Of a DNA stretch of 64,000 nucleotides, positions 21,659 through 29,621 are shown piece after piece (the stretch's first letter is position 1; each line of letters begins with the position of its first letter). The stretch comes from Limosilactobacillus reuteri (lineage in GTDB: Bacteria > Bacillota > Bacilli > Lactobacillales > Lactobacillaceae), in NCBI RefSeq assembly GCF_034259105.1, contig NZ_CP139478.1:1601001-1665000 (forward strand). Reading direction: 5' to 3'. Under the pieces are notes generated by a model. The model was not told the DNA's origin, did not search any database, and saw only the letters and a program-made list of their open reading frames with translations. Both the position numbers and the translations under genes were made by a program.

Positions 21659-23746
21659 TTAGTTATTGCCACCGTTTTTCTTAATAATATCTTCTTGAAC
21701 AGACTTAGGAACAGCTGAGTAGTGATCGAAAGTCATAGTGAAGGTACCACGACCTTGTGTTGCTGAACGCAATGCAGTAGCGTATCCAAACATTTCAGAA
21801 AGTGGAACAAATGAGTGAATTAATTGAGCATTACCACGTTCTTCCATACCATCAATGGTACCACGACGAGCTGTTACTTGACCCATAACATCACCCATGT
21901 TGTCTTGTGGTACAACAATGTCAACTTTCATAATTGGTTCAAGGATAACAGGATCTGCTTTCTTAGCAGCATTCTTAAGTGCTAATGATGCAGCAACCTT
22001 AAAGGCAGCTTCACTAGAGTCGACTTCGTGGTAACTACCATCATAAAGCTTAGCATGCATGTCAACAAGTGGGTAACCTGCGAGAACACCATTTTGCATA
22101 GCTTCCTTTAATCCTTGTTCAACAGCAGGGATAAATTCACGAGGAACAACACCACCAACAATGGCATCTTCAAATTCGAATCCTTCCCCTTCTTTAAGTG
22201 GTGTAAATTCGATCCATACGTCACCATATTGACCTTTACCACCAGATTGACGAACGAACTTACCTTGAGCACTTGCTTGCTTAGTAAATGCTTCACGGTA
22301 AGAAACTTGTGGCTTACCAACAGTAACTTCAGCATGGAATTCCCGACGAAGACGTTCAACAATGATGTCTAAGTGTAATTCACCCATACCAGCGATTAAT
22401 GTTTCACCAGTTTCAGGGTTAGTTTCAGCTTTGAAGGTTGGATCTTCTTCAGCAAGCTTTTGAAGTCCTTTGTCCATCTTGTCTTGGTCAGCCTTAGACT
22501 TAGGTTCAACAGAAACTTGAATAACTGGTTCTGGGAAGTCCATTGATTCAAGTTGAAGTGGATTATCAGGATCAGTTAAAGAATCACCAGTAGTAGTATT
22601 CTTTAAACCGATAGCGGCAGCGATATCACCAGAGAACACTTCTGGAATTTCTTGTTGTTGGTTAGAGTGCATTTGAAGTAAACGACCAACACGTTCACGC
22701 TTGCCCTTAGTGGCATTAAGAACGTATGAACCTGATTGAAGTGAACCAGTGTAGACACGTAAGAATGTTAAACGACCAACAAATGGGTCAGTAGCAATCT
22801 TAAATGCCAAGGCTGCGAAAGGCTTGTTGTCTCCAGCAGTTAATTCAACTTCATTTCCTTCAGCATCATGTGCAACGAAAGGCTTAACATCAAGTGGTGA
22901 TGGCAAGTAATCGATAACAGCATCAAGCATCATTTGGATACCTTTATCCTTGTAAGCTGAACCAGCTAATACAGGGAAGATCTTTTCTTCCAAAGTACCT
23001 TTACGAATAGCTGCTTTGATTTCATCAACAGAAATTTCTTCACCTTCAAGGTACTTTTCCATTAAGTTATCGTCAATATCAGCTAATGTTTCAACCATTT
23101 CGTCATGACGCTTTTGAGCTTCTTCCTTCATATCATCAGGAATCTCAACAGTATCCCAGTTAGTACCGAGCTTATCTTCGTCATAAACATAGGCAACCAT
23201 CTTAACAAGGTCAACTAAACCGATAAAGTCATCTTCAGCACCAATTGGCATTTGAATAGGAAGAGGAGTAACGTTCAAACGGTCTTTAATAGTTTGGACA
23301 GAATAATCAAAGTTAGCCCCAACCTTGTCCATCTTGTTAGCAAAAACAATCCGAGGAACATCAAAATCGTCAGCTTGACGCCAAACGGTTTCAGTTTGTG
23401 GTTCAACACCAGCTTGCGCATCAAGAACAGTTACGGCACCATCAAGAACCCGGAGTGAACGTTCAACTTCGACAGTGAAGTCCACGTGTCCTGGGGTATC
23501 AATAATATTGATACGGTGGTCATTCCAAACAGCAGTTGTAGCTGCAGAAGTAATAGTGATACCACGTTCCTTTTCTTCATCCATCCAGTCCATTTGTGAA
23601 GCACCATCATGGGTTTCACCAATCTTGTGGATCTTACCAGTATAGTAAAGAATCCGCTCAGTTGCAGTCGTCTTACCAGCATCGATGTGTGCCATGATAC
23701 CGATGTTACGAGTTTTAGCAAGTGGGTATTCACGTTTATTAGCCAT
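21659..23746 (-). CDS. fusA: Elongation factor G
   Basis: 695 aa GTPase that drives ribosomal translocation and, with RRF, recycling. P-loop AHIDAGKT (about 19-26), switch II DTPGH and NKMD are present. Domains II-V follow, with the domain IV signature [19 protein letters not shown]. Full length. No tuf gene follows, consistent with lactobacilli in which tuf lies elsewhere. A terminator and a possible promoter separate it from rpsG, so its expression may be partly independent. Confidence 0.98.
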   Translation of the reverse strand: MANKREYPLAKTRNIGIMAHIDAGKTTATERILYYTGKIHKIGETHDGASQMDWMDEEKERGITITSAATTAVWNDHRINIIDTPGHVDFTVEVERSLRVLDGAVTVLDAQAGVEPQTETVWRQADDFDVPRIVFANKMDKVGANFDYSVQTIKDRLNVTPLPIQMPIGAEDDFIGLVDLVKMVAYVYDEDKLGTNWDTVEIPDDMKEEAQKRHDEMVETLADIDDNLMEKYLEGEEISVDEIKAAIRKGTLEEKIFPVLAGSAYKDKGIQMMLDAVIDYLPSPLDVKPFVAHDAEGNEVELTAGDNKPFAALAFKIATDPFVGRLTFLRVYTGSLQSGSYVLNATKGKRERVGRLLQMHSNQQQEIPEVFSGDIAAAIGLKNTTTGDSLTDPDNPLQLESMDFPEPVIQVSVEPKSKADQDKMDKGLQKLAEEDPTFKAETNPETGETLIAGMGELHLDIIVERLRREFHAEVTVGKPQVSYREAFTKQASAQGKFVRQSGGKGQYGDVWIEFTPLKEGEGFEFEDAIVGGVVPREFIPAVEQGLKEAMQNGVLAGYPLVDMHAKLYDGSYHEVDSSEAAFKVAASLALKNAAKKADPVILEPIMKVDIVVPQDNMGDVMGQVTARRGTIDGMEERGNAQLIHSFVPLSEMFGYATALRSATQGRGTFTMTFDHYSAVPKSVQEDIIKKNGGNN

Positions 23747-23775
23747 CTTAAAAGAGTATCTCCTTCCGAAATATG

Positions 23776-23803
23776 GTTATACTTATTTTACCATTATTTT
23801 CAA
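23776..23803 (-). promoter_or_regulatory. Possible fusA promoter overlapping the rpsG terminator
   Basis: On the minus strand TTGAAA (23798-23803), 16 nt, TATAAC (23776-23781), about 30 nt before the fusA start. The -35 overlaps the T tract of the terminator. Moderate match only. Confidence 0.45.
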
Positions 23804-23841
23804 AAAGGGGTGACGTAATCGATGTTTAAACGTCACCCCTT
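23802..23841 (-). terminator. Intrinsic terminator between rpsG and fusA
   Basis: On the minus strand AAGGGGTGACGT, an unpaired loop, ACGTCACCCCTT then TTTGAAAA. The 12-bp GC-containing stem (23805-23816 with 23830-23841) and T tract are typical. Its place inside the str operon suggests partial termination, lowering or separating fusA expression. Confidence 0.8.
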
Positions 23842-23884
23842 CACTGAAACTAGTTAAATAACCAGAATCAAATGACAGTGATTA

Positions 23885-24355
23885 TTACCAGCGGTAGTGT
23901 GCGAATGCACGGTTGGCTTCTGCCATACGGTGCGTATCTTCACGCTTTTTAACTGAAGCTCCAGTATTGTTTGAAGCATCGATGATTTCACGTGCAAGAC
24001 GTTCAACCATTGTATGTTCACCGCGCAAACGTGCGTATTGAACAATCCAACGAAGACCTAATGTAGTACGACGGTCTGGACGAACTTCAATCGGAACTTG
24101 GTAGTTAGAACCACCAACACGACGAGCCTTAACTTCCAAGACAGGCATAACATTTTCCATTGCTTGTTGGAATACTTCAACTGGATCATTACCAGTTTCG
24201 TTCTTAATTTCATCAAAAGCAGCGTATAAAATCTTAGTAGCAGTTCCACGCTTACCATCAATCATTAAGTGATCAATTAAGCTAGTAACCAACTTTGAGT
24301 TGTACATTGGATCTGGTAAAATTTCACGCTTTTGTACATGTCCTTTACGTGGCAT
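23885..24355 (-). CDS. rpsG: 30S ribosomal protein S7
   Basis: 156 aa head-nucleating protein. [42 protein letters not shown] and the C-terminal TVM-like AHYRW end are diagnostic. It lies 20 nt after rpsL in the str operon. Confidence 0.98.
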   Translation of the reverse strand: MPRKGHVQKREILPDPMYNSKLVTSLIDHLMIDGKRGTATKILYAAFDEIKNETGNDPVEVFQQAMENVMPVLEVKARRVGGSNYQVPIEVRPDRRTTLGLRWIVQYARLRGEHTMVERLAREIIDASNNTGASVKKREDTHRMAEANRAFAHYRW

Positions 24356-24375
24356 TACTTAACTCCTCCTTAAAA

Positions 24376-24795
24376 TTACTTCTTATCCTTAGGCTTCTTA
24401 GCACCGTACTTAGAACGTGATTGCATACGGCCTTCAACACCAGCAGTATCTAGAGTACCACGGATGATGTGGTAACGAACCCCAGGTAAATCCTTAACAC
24501 GACCACCACGAATTAAAACAACTGAGTGTTCTTGGAGGTTGTGTCCAATACCAGGAATGTAAGCAGTAACTTCGATTAAGTTTGAAAGACGTACACGGGC
24601 GTACTTCCGTAAAGCTGAGTTAGGCTTCTTAGGAGTCATAGTACCCACACGAGTAGCAACTCCACGCTTTTGTGGTGATGGAGTCTTAATTTCTTCTTTC
24701 TTGAAAGTGTTGTAAACATAACCAAGAGCTGGTGACTTTGACTTGCCCTTGTGGCTCTTACGGCCTTTACGTACCAATTGGTTAATGGTTGGCAT
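24376..24795 (-). CDS. rpsL: 30S ribosomal protein S12
   Basis: 139 aa decoding-centre protein. The two lysine-containing loops where streptomycin resistance mutations occur are wild type by eye ([11 protein letters not shown] and [13 protein letters not shown]). First gene of the str operon, behind a 145-nt leader. GGAAGGGG precedes the ATG. Confidence 0.98.
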   Translation of the reverse strand: MPTINQLVRKGRKSHKGKSKSPALGYVYNTFKKEEIKTPSPQKRGVATRVGTMTPKKPNSALRKYARVRLSNLIEVTAYIPGIGHNLQEHSVVLIRGGRVKDLPGVRYHIIRGTLDTAGVEGRMQSRSKYGAKKPKDKK

Positions 24796-24942
24796 TATTT
24801 TTTCCCCTTCCTTAATTTAAGTCCACACATCCAGGCGGTTCTTTTTTATGAATAAAAAAAGTCCTGTTTGTATTTATACAATTTTTGTGCCTTCGTTGAC
24901 GCATCTGCCCAACGACAGACACTCCGTTGCTAAAAAAGCACC
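24796..24942 (-). promoter_or_regulatory. Str operon leader with competing stems
   Basis: About 145-nt leader. On the minus strand CAACG (24925-24929), CGTTG (24910-24914) and CAACG (24893-24897) occur in order, so the central CGTTG can pair with either neighbour. A later AT-rich CTTTTTTTAT/ATAAAAAAG hairpin precedes the ribosome-binding site. This suggests a regulated leader; I know of no named family for it. Confidence 0.4.
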
Positions 24943-24948
24943 TTAAAT

Positions 24949-24977
24949 AGACTATCATGCTCAGAAATGAATGTCAA
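24949..24977 (-). promoter_or_regulatory. Promoter of the str operon
   Basis: On the minus strand TTGACA (24972-24977), 17 nt, TAGTCT (24949-24954) preceded by TGA, an extended -10. Perfect -35. Confidence 0.75.
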
Positions 24978-25062
24978 CGTATCATCATCGATTTCTTTTA
25001 AATCGTTAATTTAAAAGTGAATTTTATTAAAAATCACGTATTTATTTATTGGGAGGTTTTTT

Positions 25063-25269
25063 ATGTTATTTTTATCATTTTTATTTGGTGCTTCTGTTGC
25101 TTCATTTATTACTTCTTGTTGCTATCGTCTTGGTAATAACCACTCTTTAACCATTCCTCAGCGATCATATTGTGATAATTGCCATTCTATTTTGCTATGG
25201 TGGCATCTTATCCCTATTTTTAGTTTTATCATCCTTCACGGTCAATGTTATTTTTGCGTCGTTTGTAAA
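25063..25269 (+). pseudogene. comC: Prepilin peptidase ComC, 5' fragment (interrupted by IS30)
   Basis: First 69 codons of the peptidase that cleaves and N-methylates type IV-like competence pilins (ComGC family). MLFLSFLFGASVASFITSCCYRL is the first membrane segment, and the zinc-type CxxC pairs at Cys37/Cys40 and Cys65/Cys68 are intact. The reading ends in the IS30 element. GGGAGG precedes the ATG by 6 nt. Joining to 26340 restores the frame exactly (TGT AAA then CAA AAA ATT). As it stands the product lacks the catalytic aspartates. Confidence 0.9.
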
Positions 25270-26325
25270 ATTAAGTTAGAAAAAGTAAAAAGCCATTTGT
25301 GATAGACTTTTGAATATTCCTAATCAAAAGAAAGGCAATCACAAATGACCTATAAACATCTTACCACACGTGAATTAACTCTCATAGCTGATTTTTGGTA
25401 TCAAGGTACTAAAGCTTATCGGGCTGCTAAATTACTTCAGCGTAGTCAAGAAACCATCTATCGTGTTTATCGTTTCCTCAACGACGGTAAAACCATCGAC
25501 CAATATCTTCAGACTTATCAGCGACATAAGCGTCGTTGTGGTCGGAAGCAGACCCAACTGCCAACTATCGAAGTTAACTATATCCATGCGCAAATCAAGG
25601 CAGGTTGGACTCCTGATACTATTATTGGTCGTCATGAACACCCAATTAGCTGCAGTATGCGCACCCTTTATCGCATGTTTGCCCGCAATCAGTATGGCTT
25701 TTCCGTTAAACAGCTACCGATGAAAGGAAAACGCCATCCCAATGGCTATGTGGAACATCGTGGTAAAGCTGGCCAATTAGGACGCAGTATCTATCAACGA
25801 TATCGTGATTTTCCGCATTACCAACATGAATTTGGGCACTTTGAAGCTGATACAGTTCAAGGTAAAGCTCACCGCGGAGCGGTAATGACGCTAGTAGAGC
25901 GACAATCCAAAGTAATGATTGTCCTTAATATTCATCATAAAACAGACGAAGCAGTGAATTGCCAGCTTGATCAATGGCTCGCTAAACTGCCACGTCACTT
26001 TGTTAAATCAATTACTTTTGATAACGGGAAAGAATTTGCTGGATGGCGAGAAATAGCCAATAAGTATGATCTTCACACCTATTTTGCGGAAGTCGGTGCT
26101 CCCAATCAACGAGGGTTAAACGAAAATAATAACGGCCTCTTGCGTCGTGATGGTCTTAGTAAAAAGCTAGATTTTCGCGATTTACCAGACGAACTAGTCA
26201 CTCAGCTAATGCATCGTCGCAACAATATCCCACGAAAATCTCTAAATTATCGTACACCATTAGAAGTATTCTTGAGTCATGTCACAGAAGAACAACTTTC
26301 ACCTTTTTTCTAATTTAAATTGACA
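25264..26325 (+). mobile_element. IS30-family insertion sequence, type A copy 2, inside comC
   Basis: About 1.06 kb with the same imperfect ends as type A copy 1 (TGTAAAATTAAGTTAGAAA at left; reverse complement TGTCAATTTAAATTAGAAA at right). The 7-mer TTGTAAA occurs at 25263-25269 and 26333-26339. It could be a target duplication, or partly element sequence, because copy 1 also ends with TTTGTAAA; the exact borders are therefore ambiguous by up to about 7 nt. Confidence 0.88.
25345..26313 (+). CDS. IS30-family transposase (type A copy 2)
   Basis: 322 aa, intact, related to the protein at 17618-18583. Catalytic residues lie in FEADTVQGKAHRGAVMTL, SITFDNGKEFAGW and NENNNGLLRRDGL. Codon use differs visibly from copy 1 (more AT-rich), so the two are diverged relatives. 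Confidence 0.93.
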   Translation: MTYKHLTTRELTLIADFWYQGTKAYRAAKLLQRSQETIYRVYRFLNDGKTIDQYLQTYQRHKRRCGRKQTQLPTIEVNYIHAQIKAGWTPDTIIGRHEHPISCSMRTLYRMFARNQYGFSVKQLPMKGKRHPNGYVEHRGKAGQLGRSIYQRYRDFPHYQHEFGHFEADTVQGKAHRGAVMTLVERQSKVMIVLNIHHKTDEAVNCQLDQWLAKLPRHFVKSITFDNGKEFAGWREIANKYDLHTYFAEVGAPNQRGLNENNNGLLRRDGLSKKLDFRDLPDELVTQLMHRRNNIPRKSLNYRTPLEVFLSHVTEEQLSPFF

Positions 26326-26339
26326 TTTCAGGTTGTAAA

Positions 26340-26816
26340 CAAAAAATTAGTTTATATTTGCCAGTAATTGAATTTTTATCTGGTATTGCTTTTACTACTT
26401 TCCTCATTTATGAACCTATTCATGACTTAATCATTCTTCTCTTCTTCACTAGCTTAATCTTTTTAACTTCTACTGATTTTTTTAGTCATGTAATCTATTC
26501 TTATTCACTATTGGGACTGTTTCCGATTGCCTTACTATCTATTCCACAAAATTATTTTTATAATTTGATTTTTGCCTGCATTCTAGTAGTCAGTTTACTA
26601 TTGTTTGCTACTTTTACTAAGACACTAGGAATTGGTGATATTGAATTTTTGTTTGTAACATGTCTGATATGGGGATGGTATCAAACACTTTTAATTATCC
26701 AATGGAGCTCTTTAATTATGCTATTTATCTTTGTATTTACAAGAAAAAAGAAACTACCATTTATCCCGGCCCTATCCCTTGTTACTATTCTGTGTCTTTT
26801 TATACAAGGCTGTTAA
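26340..26816 (+). pseudogene. comC: Prepilin peptidase ComC, 3' fragment
   Basis: Remainder of the peptidase, 158 codons plus stop. The catalytic GxGD-type motif TLGIGDIEFLF is present, as is the first aspartate region LTSTDFFSHVIY. Several membrane helices follow; the protein ends FIQGC. An internal ATG at 26358 could start a 152-aa piece, but it would lack the N-terminal domain. The stop falls 7 nt before an ISL3 element that now separates the gene from its terminator at 28344-28369. Confidence 0.9.
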
Positions 26817-26823
26817 AAAATAA

Positions 26824-28337
26824 GGCTCTACGTCAAGTAGTGTTGATACGCAAATATGAATTTTCGCCAATTAAATTGGTCTAGTTAGAATCGTCATTCG
26901 TGGCGGTTCTTTTTAGTTAGTTTGAATTTGGTGGCCAATAATTAAATAAATCCGCGTTTTAAATGCCGTAAAGTAACGATAACCACAGGCAACTCGTTTG
27001 ATAGTTTTAATTCGATTATTAATCCCTTCGGTTCGACCATTTGAGAACTTCGTCTCAAAGCCACGCTTAATTTCCTCTTTATAGCGCGCTAAAACTTGAC
27101 AACGGTGGATTGTATAATGGCTGACACTGTCTGGCCGGAGTTTAAGTAATTGAAAGAAAGTTGTAAAATCACGTTGATTGTAAGCACGCTTCAAGGATTG
27201 AATAAAATTATAGGTGGCTCTTAATTCTTGGTCATACGCTAACATTAAGTCTAAGATCATAATGGAATTAACAACGCGATTAAAATAACGTCCTTCGTAA
27301 TAAACTTTTGTACTTAAATTTTCCCGATCTTGAAGAAATAGCCGCCAATAACGTTTAAGGCGCCGAGCTTGTTTCTGCTCCGCAGAATCACCTTTTCGCA
27401 AACGATTGAAGACATGAATTCGCACATGATTCATCGTATCATTAAGGTGTTTGGCAATATGAAAGCGATCATAGATGATTTGAGCACAAGGAAAAACGGT
27501 TTTAACTAGTTGATCATAAGCAGCGTTCATATCCATTACCAGATATTTTACCCGGCAACGGGCAGCACGTGTAAACTGTTGATAATGCTTAAATAAACTA
27601 CGTAATCGCCGATCTTCAAGGAGCTCAAATAAGCAACTCCGATCACCATCAACGGCGATGAAACTCATCTTACCTTTAGCGCTCCGCATTGATTTAAATT
27701 CATCAATACATAGTGTTTCCGGTAGATAGTTTAAATTCGGCTTGTATTGATCAGCGAGGTCCAAAAGGACCCGCTGGACCGAAGCTTCACTGATAAACAA
27801 ATCATGGGCAATATCTTTAATTGTTTGAATTCGCGTTAACCGAAGAATAATTTCACGCCTTAAATCACGACTAATTGTTCGTTGCTTTTCAAAAAGATAA
27901 CTAGTCGCATTAAATGTTGTATGGCAGTCAGGACATTGAAAACGTTGAGTATTAACAAGCAACATTAATGGTTGAGCCCTAAATTGTCCATATTTGTGTT
28001 TAGCTTGATAAAAACCATATTTTAAGATTTGTCCACGATTAATAACGCTACAATTTGGACAAGCACGCGGGATATAAGAAAGGGTACAGGATATTTGTGC
28101 CACCTGAACGTTTTTAATTGATTTATATTTAAGCCAATGATGAGGAAAATTTAAATGAGGGTCTGTTAAATTGAGGAGAGTCCTTGTATCATTATCCATG
28201 GAGGTTACCTTCTTTACTATGTGATTTGGCGATTTCATTGTATCAGAGGGCATGCCTCTTTTTTAGTTTAAAAACAAAAAATCTAGTATTGGTATAGAAA
28301 GTGATATTTCTATATCAACACCAGATATTGTAGAGCC
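26824..28337 (-). mobile_element. ISL3-family insertion sequence, copy 2
   Basis: A 1514-bp element running between GGCTCTAC (26824) and GTAGAGCC (28337), with 8-bp target duplications AAAAATAA at 26816-26823 and 28338-28345. It is inverted relative to copy 1 and almost identical to it. The insertion is immediately after the comC stop codon. Confidence 0.95.
26913..28199 (-). CDS. ISL3-family transposase, copy 2
   Basis: 428 aa from ATG 28199 (446 aa if the upstream in-frame ATG at 28253 is used). Same domain order as copy 1: zinc ribbon, helix-turn-helix, ISL3 DDE core and NGRTEGINNR. One difference changes the ribbon context (CPNCSV for CPNCGV), and four others are R/Q, Y/H, R/Q and G/E. 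Intact, so at least one copy may be active. Confidence 0.94.
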   Translation of the reverse strand: MDNDTRTLLNLTDPHLNFPHHWLKYKSIKNVQVAQISCTLSYIPRACPNCSVINRGQILKYGFYQAKHKYGQFRAQPLMLLVNTQRFQCPDCHTTFNATSYLFEKQRTISRDLRREIILRLTRIQTIKDIAHDLFISEASVQRVLLDLADQYKPNLNYLPETLCIDEFKSMRSAKGKMSFIAVDGDRSCLFELLEDRRLRSLFKHYQQFTRAARCRVKYLVMDMNAAYDQLVKTVFPCAQIIYDRFHIAKHLNDTMNHVRIHVFNRLRKGDSAEQKQARRLKRYWRLFLQDRENLSTKVYYEGRYFNRVVNSIMILDLMLAYDQELRATYNFIQSLKRAYNQRDFTTFFQLLKLRPDSVSHYTIHRCQVLARYKEEIKRGFETKFSNGRTEGINNRIKTIKRVACGYRYFTAFKTRIYLIIGHQIQTN

Positions 28338-28343
28338 AAAAAT

Positions 28344-28369
28344 AAAAGACCAGGATACCCTAGTCTTTT
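28344..28369. terminator. Bidirectional terminator between comC and the DUF998-like gene
   Basis: AAAAGAC, AGG, loop GATACC, CCT-A-GTCTTTT, with A and T runs on both sides. It can serve the minus-strand gene at 28377 and, before ISL3 copy 2 inserted, served comC on the plus strand. Confidence 0.75.
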
Positions 28370-28376
28370 ACAATGT

Positions 28377-29552
28377 TTAATTAGTATCATCTTTTACCGG
28401 TTTGAGTTTTACTACAAATAAGTTTTGCCCAAATTGAGCGAGATTTTCAATATTTTGTAGTAATAAAAGCAACCAAGAAAAGGCTAAGCCAAATTCAAAC
28501 AATTCGAATGCTGTTAAGGAAAGATAGTTAGTTAACTTAAAAACAATATATTCAATACTCATTACGGCTCCAATCGTATAAGAAATCACCAAAAATTGTT
28601 TAGTAACTTCAGGTAGAACCCACCTAATAACTACAATCAGAATTAGCATAATATAAACAAGCCACATTGAAATTCGGTCATGTAAAACATGAAATTCTGG
28701 ATTATTGGGAAAAAGACCAATAGAAGCGATACAGATAGCTAACATAATTAACAGCCACCGCAATACTTGAATTTTATAACCGTGATACCGGCGTTGAATA
28801 TTTACAAATAAGTAATCAACTAAAGCAATCATTAACAATCCAGTAAAAATCAAAGTTATATTAAATTGCAGACTTGTGGAATTTTTCGCTGTTCCTAAAA
28901 AACTGAAATTATAACGCCACCAGTCTCGTTTAGAATTCGTCAACATTGAGAAAAGCATTCCACCAATAATCATTATTGTTAATAAATTGGTGATAACTCC
29001 TGACGATAATGTTAACGCCAAATTAATCATAATATAGTTTATTGCCGCAATAATTACAAATATAAAAGCAGTTGCAGTATAAATATCAAACCGCGCATCC
29101 TTAAACATCTGACCGAACAGCCAAAAAATTGCCGATAGCGAAAATGCAATGATTAGGCCGCATGCAATCGTAATTGTTGGCAAACTCCGCCAATGAAAAT
29201 CCTTGCTAGGCCCTTTTCCGAGAATTTTAGTAATAATAAATGTTATCAAAAACGATAGAATTCCACTGCATACTCCTAAGATTAAAGCACCATTGGCAAT
29301 GGAATAATCATCACCTGTTATCGGGACTGTGTTAATTTTTCTAGCACTAAAAAAAGCTAAAAATATTGCAGCTAAAATAATTGAAGGAATCACATACCAG
29401 AAAATACTAATTTTAGGTAGTTGATCACTCACATTTATTGGACGAATGTTAATTTGCTTATGATTAACACTAAGAGAAAGTTCTTCATTCGTAGAAAAAT
29501 CTGTCTTTTTAAATGCTGAGTCAGGAATTTCTATCTGATATTTTTTTGCCAA
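28377..29552 (-). CDS. DUF998-like polytopic membrane protein of unknown function
   Basis: 391 aa. A soluble N-terminus of about 45 residues is followed by about ten hydrophobic segments. The WWRYNFSFLGTAKNSTSLQFNITLIFTGLL stretch resembles DUF998 proteins, in which a 'S.LG ... FN' loop is conserved; this is recognition by eye. Start TTG at 29552 with GAGGTG 5 nt upstream. It lies downstream of rpoC but beyond the rpoC terminator, with no clear promoter seen. Function unknown. Confidence 0.75.
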   Translation of the reverse strand: MAKKYQIEIPDSAFKKTDFSTNEELSLSVNHKQINIRPINVSDQLPKISIFWYVIPSIILAAIFLAFFSARKINTVPITGDDYSIANGALILGVCSGILSFLITFIITKILGKGPSKDFHWRSLPTITIACGLIIAFSLSAIFWLFGQMFKDARFDIYTATAFIFVIIAAINYIMINLALTLSSGVITNLLTIMIIGGMLFSMLTNSKRDWWRYNFSFLGTAKNSTSLQFNITLIFTGLLMIALVDYLFVNIQRRYHGYKIQVLRWLLIMLAICIASIGLFPNNPEFHVLHDRISMWLVYIMLILIVVIRWVLPEVTKQFLVISYTIGAVMSIEYIVFKLTNYLSLTAFELFEFGLAFSWLLLLLQNIENLAQFGQNLFVVKLKPVKDDTN

Positions 29553-29573
29553 GTAATCACCTCATTTTAAACT

Positions 29574-29616
29574 AAAAAGGCAATGGCCCCTTCACAGGTT
29601 AACCATTGCCTTTTTT
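29574..29616 (-). terminator. Intrinsic terminator of rpoB-rpoC
   Basis: On the minus strand AAAAGGCAATGG, a 16-nt loop, CCATTGCCTTTTT. It lies right after the rpoC stop at 29622. Confidence 0.88.
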
Positions 29617-29621
29617 ATAAA

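Noticed and set aside
25263..26339. TTGTAAA taken as a definite 7-bp target duplication of the IS30 in comC
   Set aside because: The other type A copy also ends with CGTTTGTAAAA, so part of this 7-mer may belong to the element. The border is left ambiguous rather than claimed.
26660..26884. Plus-strand 74-codon ORF overlapping the comC 3' fragment
   Set aside because: It is in another frame of comC and enters the ISL3 end; no independent ribosome-binding site or family resemblance.
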